A stretch of DNA of 64,000 nt from Clavibacter michiganensis subsp. tessellarius. Its GTDB lineage: Bacteria; Actinomycetota; Actinomycetes; Actinomycetales; Microbacteriaceae. Location of the stretch: positions 992,001 through 1,056,000 of the forward strand of contig NZ_CP040788.1 of assembly GCF_021922985.1 (NCBI RefSeq), written 5' to 3'. Shown piece after piece: positions 33,062-41,969 of the stretch. Numbering within the stretch: the stretch's first letter is position 1; the number at the start of each line of letters is the position of its first letter. The translations under genes were made by a program, and so were the position numbers. The notes under the pieces were generated by a model, which saw nothing but the letters and a program-made list of their open reading frames with translations, had not been told where the DNA came from and did no database searches.

Positions 33062-33883
33062 ATGGCGCACCGCCCCGACGACGCTCCCGACGACGCGCGC
33101 CCCGTCCGCTACCTCGACGACGCGCTCCCCCGCGTGCTCGCCCACCGCGGCGGGATCCGGCAGGGCACCGTCGAGAACACCCTGGGCGCCTTCCGCGCCG
33201 CGTGGGACGCCGGGGTCACGCACCTCGAGACGGACGCGCGCGCCACCGCCGACGGCGCGTGCGTGCTCTGGCACGACGCCGACCTGCGTCGGCTGACGGG
33301 CGACCGGCGCCGCGTCGAGGACATGACCCTCGCCGAGCTGCGCGCGATCGACCTCGGGTCGGGCGCCCGCGTGACGACCCTGGCGGAGCTGCTCCGCGCG
33401 CTGCCGTCCGCGCGCGTCAACGTCGACGTGAAGGGCCGGTCGGCGCCCGCGGCGGTGGCGCGCGAGGTGCGCGACGCCGATGCCGTGGGGCGCGTGCTGG
33501 TGACCTCGTTCTCGGGGTCGCGGCGCCGACGCGCGGTCGCGCTCCTCCCGGGGGTCGCGACGTCGGCCGACGCCGGCCGCCTCGTCGTCGCGGTGCTCGG
33601 TGCGCGGATCGGGCTCGCCCCCGTCGTCCGCACGGCCCTCGGCCGCGTCGACGCCGTGCAGATGCCGCGTCGTGTCCTGGGGATCCGCACCACGTCCCCC
33701 GTGATGGTCCGCCGACTGTCCCGCGCGGTCCGCGAGGTGCACGTGTGGACGATCGACGACCCGGCGGAGGTGATCCGCCTGGTCAGCGCGGGGGTCCACG
33801 GCATCGTCACCGACCGGCCCGAGCTCGCCATCGCCGAACTCCGAACCCACGACTGGGATTCGCCTGGGAACCGGCTGCCCTGA
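33062..33883 (+). CDS. Glycerophosphodiester phosphodiesterase
   Basis: A 273-residue GDPD-family enzyme, probably cytosolic, which hydrolyses glycerophosphodiesters to glycerol 3-phosphate and an alcohol. Family residues present: His28-Arg29 in AHRGG, Glu41-area VENT, Glu56 and Asp58 in LETDARATADG, His71 in WHDADL; the barrel closes with VHVWTIDDPAE and GIVTDRPEL. The ATG at 33062 follows GGGGGAGG; TAGGTT at 33025-33030 is a likely -10. Located between a divergent SDR gene and rbpA. Confidence 0.9.
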   Translation: MAHRPDDAPDDARPVRYLDDALPRVLAHRGGIRQGTVENTLGAFRAAWDAGVTHLETDARATADGACVLWHDADLRRLTGDRRRVEDMTLAELRAIDLGSGARVTTLAELLRALPSARVNVDVKGRSAPAAVAREVRDADAVGRVLVTSFSGSRRRRAVALLPGVATSADAGRLVVAVLGARIGLAPVVRTALGRVDAVQMPRRVLGIRTTSPVMVRRLSRAVREVHVWTIDDPAEVIRLVSAGVHGIVTDRPELAIAELRTHDWDSPGNRLP

Positions 33884-33943
33884 GAAAGGATCCTCACAGC
33901 CGCGCGGTTTACAACGGGGAGTGCATCGCGAGAGGAGACCACC

Positions 33944-34309
33944 ATGGCAGATCGCAGCTTGCGCGGGATGCGGCTCGGTTCCACGAGCCTGCAGAGCGAG
34001 GAGGGCGTGAGCTTCTCCCCCCGGCAGAGGAAGACCTATCGCACGGCCGACGGCACCACGTTCGAGGTCGTGTTCTCGGCGGACGCCGAGGTCCCCGAGG
34101 TGTGGGAGTCGCCGAAGAGCGGCCAGGAGGGACGCCTCCTCGACGCCGAGGGCGCGCCCGTCGCCCACGACGAGGTCGAGGCGAAGATCCCCCGGAGCCA
34201 CTGGGACATGCTGCTCGAGCGCCGCACGCGCGCCGAGCTCGAGGAGCTCCTCGAGGAGCGCCTCGCCGTCCTCCGCGCACGGCGCGGACAGCATCGCATC
34301 GGCGCCTGA
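33944..34309 (+). CDS. rbpA: RNA polymerase-binding protein RbpA
   Basis: A 121-residue actinobacterial transcription factor that binds RNA polymerase with group 1/2 sigma factors and stabilises the open complex. The start MADRSLRGMRLGS, a core with FEVVFSADAEVP, and the sigma-interacting C-terminal helix (SHWDMLLERRTRAELEELL) identify it. The zinc-ribbon cysteines known from Streptomyces RbpA are absent. GAGAGGAG lies about 7 nt before the ATG. It is followed by a strong terminator and convergent with lnt. Confidence 0.95.
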   Translation: MADRSLRGMRLGSTSLQSEEGVSFSPRQRKTYRTADGTTFEVVFSADAEVPEVWESPKSGQEGRLLDAEGAPVAHDEVEAKIPRSHWDMLLERRTRAELEELLEERLAVLRARRGQHRIGA

Positions 34310-34332
34310 CCCCGCCTCCGATCGCGACGCGT

Positions 34333-34368
34333 CACGAGAGCCCCCGGCTGCGGCCGGGGGCTCTCGTG
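34333..34368. terminator. Bidirectional terminator between rbpA and lnt
   Basis: Perfect 16-bp stem: 34333-34348 pairs with 34353-34368 around a TGCG loop. No long T-run follows, as is common in high-GC actinobacteria. Confidence 0.85.
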
Positions 34369-34398
34369 CGTCCGGGGGGGCCCGCGCCGCCGCCCGGG

Positions 34399-35997
34399 TC
34401 AGCGGGCCGCGCGCCGCCCGCGGCGGCCGAGCGCCAGCCCGGCCACCGCGAGGGCCCCGAGGCCGAGGCCCGACACGAACCACTCGATGTCGCGGCCGAC
34501 GAGGATCGCGGGCGTCACGACGTCCGCGGTCGGCACGTCCACCACCATCGACCCGGCGGTGAACCAGGGCAGGCGGTCGAGGTCGCGGCCGTCCGGTCCG
34601 ACGATCGCGCTCGTCCCGACGGTGGAGATGTTGACGACGCTGCGGCCGGTCTCGAGCGCGCGCATGCGCGCGATGGCCAGCTGCTGGACGCTCTCGTCGG
34701 TCCGGCCGAAGTCGGCGTTGTTGGACTGCGCGAGGATGAGGCCCGCGCCCTCGTGCACCATGTCGGTGGTCAGCTGGTCGTCGACGATGTCGAAGCAGAT
34801 GGCGATGCCCGCGGTGACGCCGGCGACGTCCATGACCTGGTCGGTGGTGCCCGGCGTGTACTCCCGCTGGATGAGGCCGATGAGGTCGGGGGCGAACGGC
34901 TCCCAGAACGCGCGGTCGGGGACGTACTCGCCGAACGGGACCGGGTGCTTCTTGTCGTAGTGGTCGGTCGCCCGTCCCCCGGTCCACACGATCGACTCGT
35001 TGTAGAAGCGGCCGTCGCGCTCCGTGACGGTGCCCACGACGAGCGGCGCGCCGAGCCGCGCCACCACGCGGTCGAGCGCCGCGGCCGACCCCGCGTCCCG
35101 GAGCGGATCCGCGTCGGCCGCGTTCTCGGGCCAGACGACCATGTCCACGCCCGCGTCGGACGGGATCGCCTCCGTCGCCTGGAGGTGCGCGCGCAGGATG
35201 TCGCCGTAGCGCGCGCCGTCGAAGTAGCCGGCCTTCGCGTTCCCCTGCACGGCGGCGACCCGGGTGGTCCCCGTGGTCGCCACGGGGAAGGCGGGGACGA
35301 CGAGCACCAGCGCGACCGCGATCCCCGCCACGAGCGCGCGGGCCGAGCGGCGCACGCGCTCCTCGGCCGCCAGCTCGAGCAGCAGGGCCACGAGGAGCAC
35401 GAGCACGAAGGACAGGCCGGACAGGCCGAGCCAGGTGACGAGGTGCGCGAACGGGCTCTCGGACTGGGACAGCGCCACCCTCCCCCAGGCGAAGCCGCCG
35501 TACGGCCACACCGCGGAGATCGCCTCGCGTGCCGTCCAGAGGCCCGCGACGGCGACGGGCAGGAGGACGACCCGGCCGGCGACCGTGGGGAACGCCCGCG
35601 GGATCCAGCGGTACGCGGTCGCGATGACCGCCGCACCCGCCGCGACGAACAGGGACTCCAGGGCCGAGAGGGCGATCCACGGCACGGGGCCGAGGTACAG
35701 GGACGCCCACTCGATGTGCGTGAGGTAGAAGGCGAGGCCGGCCACGAGCCCGATCAGGGACGCCGGCCCGGCCCGCCGACCCCGCAGCGCGAGGAGCACG
35801 AGGGCGATGCCCGGGAAGACGAGGGGCCACAGCCCGCGGTCGGGGAACGCCGCGTCCAGGACGGGTCCGGACGCGGCGGCGGCGAGGAGCGCACCCCACA
35901 GCGGCAGCGGCGGACGGGTCGGCTCGACGGGCGCGAGCCCGGCCGACGGCGCGGGCAGGGGGCGCTCCCGCCGGGGCGCGCGGGCGAGCGCGGTCAC
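34399..35997 (-). CDS. lnt: Apolipoprotein N-acyltransferase
   Basis: A 532-residue membrane enzyme that adds the third acyl chain to lipoproteins. About six to eight membrane segments occupy residues 30-240; the periplasmic nitrilase-type domain (245-480) contains the catalytic triad Glu291 (WPENA), Lys349 (YDKKHPVPFGEY) and Cys401 (AICFD). A last hydrophobic segment and an arginine-rich tail close it. The GTG at 35997 overlaps the helicase stop by 4 nt (GTGA). Lipoprotein substrates in this window include the FKBP and the osmoprotectant-binding protein. Confidence 0.93.
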   Translation of the reverse strand: MTALARAPRRERPLPAPSAGLAPVEPTRPPLPLWGALLAAAASGPVLDAAFPDRGLWPLVFPGIALVLLALRGRRAGPASLIGLVAGLAFYLTHIEWASLYLGPVPWIALSALESLFVAAGAAVIATAYRWIPRAFPTVAGRVVLLPVAVAGLWTAREAISAVWPYGGFAWGRVALSQSESPFAHLVTWLGLSGLSFVLVLLVALLLELAAEERVRRSARALVAGIAVALVLVVPAFPVATTGTTRVAAVQGNAKAGYFDGARYGDILRAHLQATEAIPSDAGVDMVVWPENAADADPLRDAGSAAALDRVVARLGAPLVVGTVTERDGRFYNESIVWTGGRATDHYDKKHPVPFGEYVPDRAFWEPFAPDLIGLIQREYTPGTTDQVMDVAGVTAGIAICFDIVDDQLTTDMVHEGAGLILAQSNNADFGRTDESVQQLAIARMRALETGRSVVNISTVGTSAIVGPDGRDLDRLPWFTAGSMVVDVPTADVVTPAILVGRDIEWFVSGLGLGALAVAGLALGRRGRRAAR

Positions 35998-38462
35998 ACC
36001 GACGAGTACGCGACGATGCCGCGCCGGATGCTGTCGAGGGCCGTGCGCGCGTTGCGGGAGACGGGGCCGTCGGCGACGATCGACAGCTGGTCGAGGAGGT
36101 CGATGGTCTGCTTGGTCCAGCGGACGAAGTCGCCCGCGGCGAGGTCGGCCTCGTCGAGCACGGCGTCGAGGCTGCCGCCGCGCGCCCAGCGGTGCATGGG
36201 CGCGCACAGGCCGGTCGACAGCGGCTCGGTCGTCGGCAGGCGGCGCTCGCGCTCGACGTCGTCGAGCCGCGACCAGATCTCCTCGGTGCGCTCGAGCGCC
36301 GGCCGGAACGCGCCCCGCGGCAGGTTCCGGTCGTTGCGGTCGCCCTCGTCGCGACGCGGCTGGTAGACGAGCGACGCGGCCATGGCGGCGAGCCCGGCCG
36401 GATCGAGGTCCACCCACACCTGCGTGCGCAGGCACTCGGCGACCAGGAGGTCGCGGTCGCCGTAGATGCGCTTGAGCATGCGCCCGTTCGGGGTCGGCGC
36501 GACCTGCCCGTCGGCGGCGCGCTTGAGGTAGCCGAGGGAGAGGAGCAGCTCGGTGACCCGGTCGAAGACCTTCGCGACGGCGTTGGTGCGCGTGCGGATC
36601 TGCTGGCCGAGGGCATCCGTCTGCCGCTTGAGGCGCCACCAGCGCTCCGCCCAGCGCGCGTGCGACTCGCGGTCCTTGCACGCGTGGCAGGGGTGCGCCT
36701 TCATGCGGCGGCGGAGGTCGGCGAGCTGGCGCTGGCGCTTGTCGCGTTCGCCGTGCTGGCCGGGCTGCTGCGTGTCGGCGCGCACCGCGGTGGCGCGCTC
36801 GAGGTCGCTGAGCTCGCGGCGGAGGCCCGAGTACTCGCGGAAGTCGCCGAGGTGGCAGGCCATCGCCTTCTCGTAGCCAGCGAGCGACTCCTCCTGCGTG
36901 CGGACCTTGCGCGCCAGGTCGACGACGGCGCGGTCGGCCTGGAACTGGGCGAAGGACGACTCGAGCACCTCGCGCGTGCGCTCGCGGCCGAACTGGTCGA
37001 TGAGGTTGACGGCCATGTTGTACGTGGGTCGGAAGCTGGAGTTGAGCGGGTAGGTGCGGCGGGAGGCGAGGGAGGCGACGGCCTGCGGGTCGAGACCGTC
37101 CTTCCACTGGATGACCGCGTGGCCCTCGACGTCGATGCCGCGACGCCCGGCGCGCCCCGTGAGCTGCGTGTACTCCCCCGGCGTGAGCGGCACGCGCGCC
37201 TCGCCGTTGAACTTCTCCAGCTGCTCGAGCACGACCGTGCGCGCGGGCATGTTGATCCCGAGGGCGAGCGTCTCCGTCGCGAAGACGGCCTTCACGAGCT
37301 TGCGCTGGAACAGCTCCTCGACGACCTCCTTGAAGGCCGGGAGCATGCCGGCGTGGTGGGCCGCGACGCCGCGCTCGAGACCCTCGAGCCACTCCCAGTA
37401 GCCGAGGACGGCGAGGTCCTCGTCGCGGAGCGTGCGGCAGCGCTCCTCCACGACGGCGCGGATCTCGTCGCGCTCGTCCGCATGCGTGAGCCGGACGCCC
37501 GCCCGGAGCACCTGCTTGACCGCGGCGTCGCAGCCGGCGCGGCTGAAGATGAAGAAGATGGCGGGCAGGAGGTTCCGCTCCTCGAGGAGGGCGACCACCT
37601 CGGGCCGGTCCATGCGCCCGCGCTCCCAGGGGCCCGGAGCGCGCCGACCGGCGCCGCCCGCTCCCCCGCGGCCGCGGGCCTGGCCCTGCCCGCCGCGCAC
37701 GCGGGCGGACTCGCGGCCGCCGCCGTGCGTCATCCGGACGAGCTCCGGGTTCACCCGGTGCGTGGCCGCGAGGCCCGAGGAGTCGAAGAGGTCGACCATC
37801 CGGTGGCGCACGATGACGTGCTGCTCGAGCGGCACGGGTCGGTCCTCGGAGACGATGACGTCCGTCTCGCCGCGGACGGCCTGCAGCCAGTCGCCGAACT
37901 CCTCCGCGTTGGAGACGGTGGCGCTCAGCGAGATCATGCGCACGCTCTGCGGCAGGTGGATGATGACCTCCTCCCACACGGCCCCGCGGAAGCGGTCGGC
38001 GAGGTAGTGCACCTCGTCCATGATCACGAAGGCGAGGTCGCGGAGGAGGTCGGAGTCCGCGTAGAGCATGTTGCGCAGCACCTCGGTCGTCATGACGACG
38101 ATGCGCGCGCGGCTGTTCACGTTCGTGTCGCCGGTGAGGAGCCCCACCTCGTCGGGCCCGTACTCGGCGACGAGCTCGGCGTACTTCTGGTTGCTGAGCG
38201 CCTTCATCGGCGCCGTGTAGAAGATCTTGGCGCTCGGCCGCTGCATCGCCAGGTACACCGCGAACTCGGCGACCACGGTCTTGCCCGCCCCGGTGGGCGC
38301 GGCGACGAGGACGCTGCGCCCGTTCTCGAGGGACGCGGCGGCGGCGCGCTGGAACGGGTCGAGGTCGAAGCGCAGCCCGCTGGCGAACTGCTCCAGGAGC
38401 GGGAGGCCGCGGCGGCTCCGGGAGGCGGCGTAGCGTTCGGCGGGCGAGAGCTGGTCTGTCAC
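35994..38462 (-). CDS. helY: Ski2/Mtr4-like DEAD-box RNA helicase, HelY type
   Basis: An 822-residue SF2 helicase. Walker A is APTGAGKT at 55-62, the DExH motif is DEVH at 149-152, SAT follows (SLSATVS), and the second RecA domain has the QLTGRAGRRGID motif VI. The C-terminal half contains a CHAC...H-type cysteine/histidine cluster and long helices, as in actinobacterial HelY. A Gly/Arg-rich insert lies near residue 260. The GTG at 38462 lies ten bases from a TAGACT -10, so it is probably leaderless. Stop overlaps lnt. Confidence 0.92.
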   Translation of the reverse strand: MTDQLSPAERYAASRSRRGLPLLEQFASGLRFDLDPFQRAAAASLENGRSVLVAAPTGAGKTVVAEFAVYLAMQRPSAKIFYTAPMKALSNQKYAELVAEYGPDEVGLLTGDTNVNSRARIVVMTTEVLRNMLYADSDLLRDLAFVIMDEVHYLADRFRGAVWEEVIIHLPQSVRMISLSATVSNAEEFGDWLQAVRGETDVIVSEDRPVPLEQHVIVRHRMVDLFDSSGLAATHRVNPELVRMTHGGGRESARVRGGQGQARGRGGAGGAGRRAPGPWERGRMDRPEVVALLEERNLLPAIFFIFSRAGCDAAVKQVLRAGVRLTHADERDEIRAVVEERCRTLRDEDLAVLGYWEWLEGLERGVAAHHAGMLPAFKEVVEELFQRKLVKAVFATETLALGINMPARTVVLEQLEKFNGEARVPLTPGEYTQLTGRAGRRGIDVEGHAVIQWKDGLDPQAVASLASRRTYPLNSSFRPTYNMAVNLIDQFGRERTREVLESSFAQFQADRAVVDLARKVRTQEESLAGYEKAMACHLGDFREYSGLRRELSDLERATAVRADTQQPGQHGERDKRQRQLADLRRRMKAHPCHACKDRESHARWAERWWRLKRQTDALGQQIRTRTNAVAKVFDRVTELLLSLGYLKRAADGQVAPTPNGRMLKRIYGDRDLLVAECLRTQVWVDLDPAGLAAMAASLVYQPRRDEGDRNDRNLPRGAFRPALERTEEIWSRLDDVERERRLPTTEPLSTGLCAPMHRWARGGSLDAVLDEADLAAGDFVRWTKQTIDLLDQLSIVADGPVSRNARTALDSIRRGIVAYSSV

Positions 38463-38566
38463 GATTCTGCCAGTCTAGGCGTCGGATCCGGGCATCGGCC
38501 GGGCGCGGACGCGACGACGCCCGCCCCTTCCGGGACGGGCGTCGGGCGGTGCGGGACGCGATCGCC

Positions 38567-39370
38567 TCAGGGCAGCAGGTCGTCCGCGAGCGACGCGGCG
38601 CGGCGCGCGCGGCGCCGGTCGTTGAGCAGGGAGATGCCGGCGGCGATCAGGTACAGGATCGTCATCGGCACCGCGAGCAGGAACATCGACATGACGTCCG
38701 CGGCGGGCGTCGCGATGGCGCAGAACAGGATGATCAGCAGGATGGCGATGCGCCACGACTTGATGATCGCCTTGCCGGTGAGGATGCCCATGAAGTTGAA
38801 CAGCACGAGGAACACCGGCAGGACGAACGCGATGCCCACCGCGAACACGAGCTTCAGGACGAAGTCGAAGTACTCGCGCGCCGTGATGAACGACGAGTCC
38901 CCCGATCCGGCGAACTGCGTGAGCAGCGCGACGATGTGCGGCAGCACGAACCAGCCGGCCGCGCAGCCGCCGAGGAACAGCGGCACCGCGGAGAAGAAGA
39001 ACCCGAAGGTGTAGCGGCGCTCGGTCTTGGTGAGGCCGGGGACGAGGAACGCGAACACCTGGTAGAGCCACACGGGGCTCGAGATGATCAGGCCCACGTA
39101 GAGCGCGATCTGCAGCCGCAGGTCGAACGCGGACGTGATCGTGGGGAAGTTGAGGCTCGCGTTCCGCCCCTGCTCCGCGTTGATCTGCTCGATGGGCGCG
39201 CGCAGCGCCTCGAGCACGAACGACGACAGGAACCATCCCACCACCATCGCCAGGATGATGGCGACGCCCGCGATGAACAGGCGCTTCTTCAGCTCCAGCA
39301 GGTGCTGGACGAGGGACATGCGCCCCTCGGCGTCCCGCTTCTTGGCGCGGGGCCGCTCGGTGGTGCTCAC
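38567..39370 (-). CDS. tatC: Sec-independent protein translocase TatC
   Basis: A 267-residue inner-membrane protein, the receptor for twin-arginine signal peptides. Six membrane segments, the N-terminal LVQHLLELKKRL (E in the conserved HLxELR-type motif) and the FLVPGLTKTERR cytoplasmic loop are diagnostic. GTG start at 39370, three bases after the tatA stop, so the two are cotranscribed. The basic C-terminal tail (NDRRRARRAA) is cytoplasmic. Confidence 0.95.
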   Translation of the reverse strand: MSTTERPRAKKRDAEGRMSLVQHLLELKKRLFIAGVAIILAMVVGWFLSSFVLEALRAPIEQINAEQGRNASLNFPTITSAFDLRLQIALYVGLIISSPVWLYQVFAFLVPGLTKTERRYTFGFFFSAVPLFLGGCAAGWFVLPHIVALLTQFAGSGDSSFITAREYFDFVLKLVFAVGIAFVLPVFLVLFNFMGILTGKAIIKSWRIAILLIILFCAIATPAADVMSMFLLAVPMTILYLIAAGISLLNDRRRARRAASLADDLLP

Positions 39371-39373
39371 GGA

Positions 39374-39727
39374 TCAGGCGCGGGGGCGGGAGTCCCCGTC
39401 ACGCGGGGAGTCGTAGCGCGGGGCGTCGTAGCGGGGCTCGTCGACGCGGGCGTCCGCGGGACGCACGTAGTCGCGGGGAGCTGCGTCACGAGGAGCGTCG
39501 CGGTCGTCCGAGCGGTAGCGCTCCTCGTCCCGGCGGCGGTTCTCGTCGCGGGTGTCGTCGCGACGGTCGGATCCGCTCTCCTCCTTCATGGTCTTCACCT
39601 CGCCCTTGAAGATGCGCATCGACTGGCCCACGCTCTTCGCCAGCGCCGGCAGCTTGGTGGAGCCGAAGAGCAGGACGATGACGACGAGGATGATCACGAG
39701 GTGCCATCCGGTGAGGTTTCCGAGCAT
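39374..39727 (-). CDS. tatA: Twin-arginine translocase subunit TatA
   Basis: A 117-residue TatA. One membrane helix (WHLVIILVVIVLLFG), the FGSTKLPALAKSVGQSMRIFK hinge and amphipathic helix (given here in part; residues about 18-40) are canonical. The tail of about 70 residues is almost entirely Arg/Asp/Glu with repeated RYD segments and no hydrophobics. I chose the ATG at 39727; a GTG three codons upstream (39736) is possible but lies only two bases after the AAGGA ribosome site. Cotranscribed with tatC. Confidence 0.92.
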   Translation of the reverse strand: MLGNLTGWHLVIILVVIVLLFGSTKLPALAKSVGQSMRIFKGEVKTMKEESGSDRRDDTRDENRRRDEERYRSDDRDAPRDAAPRDYVRPADARVDEPRYDAPRYDSPRDGDSRPRA

Positions 39728-39785
39728 GTGGTTCACGTTCCTTCAGGTCGGGAGGGGCCGGACAGTCGTTGTCGGATCCGCGACG

Positions 39786-39791
39786 AGTCTA
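39786..39791 (-). promoter_or_regulatory. Likely -10 box of the tatA-tatC operon
   Basis: TAGACT on the minus strand, about 60 bases before the tatA start, in the 190-bp gap to pafC. It fits the TANNNT pattern of other -10 boxes in this window. Confidence 0.4.
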
Positions 39792-39929
39792 ACGTCGCGA
39801 CCCCGGCGACGGCAGGGTGCCGGCGAGCGGTTCACGCGGAGTTCGCCTCGGGCGCCTACCGGTGTTCGCGGAGGGCTCCGAGGTGACAGGTGTTCGGAGC
39901 GGACCCCCGTCATGGTGGGTGGCGTCCCC

Positions 39930-40919
39930 TCAGCCCTCCGCGTCGTAGGCCGCGGCGGCGCGCTCGGCCCAGTCGGCGACGGCCGCCCGCGCCTCCGGCG
40001 GCCCGGTGACCACGACGACGCCGGCCATGCCCGAGACGAGCCGGACCAGGCCCTGGTAGTGCGCCACGCGCACCGTGATGCCCACGCGGCCCGGGCTGCC
40101 GGGGATCGGCACGGGCCGCTCGTCGCCCACGAAGTCGCCGAGGAGCGGCAGCGCGGACTCCGCCACCTCGAGCGTCACACGGAGGTCGTCGGGGCTCGGC
40201 TCGAACAGCGTGTCGCCGAGGACCACGTCCTGGGGGCGGTGCTCCGGCGGCAGATCCGTGACGAGCAGCTCGTCGAGGCGGTCGAGGCGGAAGGTGCGGA
40301 CGGCGCCGCGCGCCAGATCCCAGCCACGCAGGTACCAGTCCTGGTCGACCGACTCGAGGCGCAGCGGATCCACCACCCGGCGCTCCGTGCCGCCCCGGGG
40401 GCTGCGGTAGTCGAACTCGACGCGGCGCTCGTCGGCGATCGCGCGGCGGAGGTCCTCGCGCGTGCGGTCCCCCGCTCCCGCGGCGACGGCCACCTGGCTG
40501 GGGCTCGCCGAGGAGCCGCGCGCCAGCTTCGCCATGAGCTGTCCGACGAGGTCGAGGTCGCTCGCGTCGGCCTGGGAGGACACGTACTGGAGCCCCGCGA
40601 TGAGGGCCGCCGCCTCGCGCGCGGAGAACCGCGGCGAGTCGTCGAGGGCCACCATGTGGGTGATCACGATCTGGTCGTTGTCCTCGAAGTCGTCCCAGGC
40701 GATGTCGAACAGGTCGCCGTGCTGGTACGAGGACGTGGATCCGGGCACGCCGGAGACCGCGATGAGGCGCACGGCCTGGCGGATCTGCTCGGCCGGCACC
40801 CGGAAGTGCGCGGCCGCCTGGGCGACGCCGACCCGGCCGTGGTCGGTGAGGTAGGGCACGAGGGCGAGCAGGAAGGCGAGCTTGTCCTGCGCCTGGAGCG
40901 GTGCGGCGCGGTCGGTCAC
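39930..40919 (-). CDS. pafC: WYL-domain regulator PafC
   Basis: A 329-residue regulator that, as a PafBC heterodimer, activates DNA-damage genes in mycobacteria. It has an N-terminal winged helix (about 8-65), a WYL domain (about 145-215, with the motif residues WYLRGWDLARG) and a WCX C-terminal extension. The GTG at 40919 overlaps the pafB stop by 4 nt (GTGA), so the two are translated together in equal amount, fitting heterodimer formation. Confidence 0.9.
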   Translation of the reverse strand: MTDRAAPLQAQDKLAFLLALVPYLTDHGRVGVAQAAAHFRVPAEQIRQAVRLIAVSGVPGSTSSYQHGDLFDIAWDDFEDNDQIVITHMVALDDSPRFSAREAAALIAGLQYVSSQADASDLDLVGQLMAKLARGSSASPSQVAVAAGAGDRTREDLRRAIADERRVEFDYRSPRGGTERRVVDPLRLESVDQDWYLRGWDLARGAVRTFRLDRLDELLVTDLPPEHRPQDVVLGDTLFEPSPDDLRVTLEVAESALPLLGDFVGDERPVPIPGSPGRVGITVRVAHYQGLVRLVSGMAGVVVVTGPPEARAAVADWAERAAAAYDAEG

Positions 40920-41923
40920 GATGCGTCCCCCCGGTGGGCGGCGGCGGTCTCGGCGAGGCGGGCGCGCACGGCGTCGCGCAGCCGGGGCGGCGCGACGACG
41001 CGCGCCTCGGGGCCGAAGCCGGCCACCTCATCGGCGAACAGGTTGGTGTCGGAGTAGTGCACGCGCAGGCGCCCGTCGCCGAGGTCCTCGGTGTCGCGAC
41101 GGCGGCGGAGGCGGATCTCGGCGTCGGACCCGGGGGCGACCGCCACCTCGCCGACGCCGTTCGCCCAGACCCGGTCGAGGTCGGCGAGGGCGCGCTCGGC
41201 GTGGTCCTCCCCCTCGGGGGTGAACGCGCGGCTCGTCACGCGCACGCGGTCGACGATGCGGGAGAGCAGGAAGGTGCGCGGGCCGTCGGCGTCCTGGTCG
41301 ACGCCGTGCAGGTGCCAGCGTCCCTGGTGCTGCACGAGCGCGAGCGGCGCGACGGTGCGGGTCCGGGCGGTGCGCTCGCCGGGCTTGAGGTAGCCGAACG
41401 TGACGAGCACGTGCCGCTCCAGCGCGACGCTGAGCGGCCCGAACGCCGCCTCGCGGGTGCGGAGCCGCGGCGCGTAGCCGATGACCGGGTCGTCGGACTC
41501 GACGCCGAGCGAGCGCAGCTTGATGAGCGCGCGGCGCGACTCCCCCGACAGCGACCCCTCGCGCCACACCATGGCCGCGAGGTTGAGCAGCGTCGTCTCC
41601 TCCGGCGTGAACGACAGGTCGGCGGGCAGCTCGTAGGCGCCCCGCGGGATCCGGTAGCGGAGCAGCTGGTTGTTGCCCTCCTGGCCCGGGGACTCGACCG
41701 TCTCGAGCGGCACGCCGAGGTCGCGGATGTCGTCCTTGTCGCGCTCGAACTGGCGCTCCAGGTTCGCGTTGTCGCCGCCGGCCCGGTACCGCTGCCGGTA
41801 TCCCTGGACGCTCGAGAGGACCTCGTTCTTGGTCAGGCCCTGCTCGGTGGCGAGCAGCGCCAGCACCAGGCTGAACAGCCGCTCCTCGACCGGCACGGCG
41901 GGGCGGGGGGATGACTCGGGCAC
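40916..41923 (-). CDS. pafB: WYL-domain regulator PafB
   Basis: A 335-residue partner of PafC. N-terminal winged helix (VEERLFSLVLALLATEQGLT then a Q-rich segment), RDIRDLG-type wing, WYL domain with RWHLHGVDQDADG (the WYL triplet reads WHL) and C-terminal extension. The ribosome site GAGGA precedes the GTG at 41923. Proteasome genes that neighbour pafBC in mycobacteria are absent here; a Tat operon follows instead. Confidence 0.9.
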   Translation of the reverse strand: MPESSPRPAVPVEERLFSLVLALLATEQGLTKNEVLSSVQGYRQRYRAGGDNANLERQFERDKDDIRDLGVPLETVESPGQEGNNQLLRYRIPRGAYELPADLSFTPEETTLLNLAAMVWREGSLSGESRRALIKLRSLGVESDDPVIGYAPRLRTREAAFGPLSVALERHVLVTFGYLKPGERTARTRTVAPLALVQHQGRWHLHGVDQDADGPRTFLLSRIVDRVRVTSRAFTPEGEDHAERALADLDRVWANGVGEVAVAPGSDAEIRLRRRRDTEDLGDGRLRVHYSDTNLFADEVAGFGPEARVVAPPRLRDAVRARLAETAAAHRGDAS

Positions 41924-41969
41924 TCGGATGTCCTCACGGTGGTGCAGCCCCCGGCCGGTGGCGATGCGC

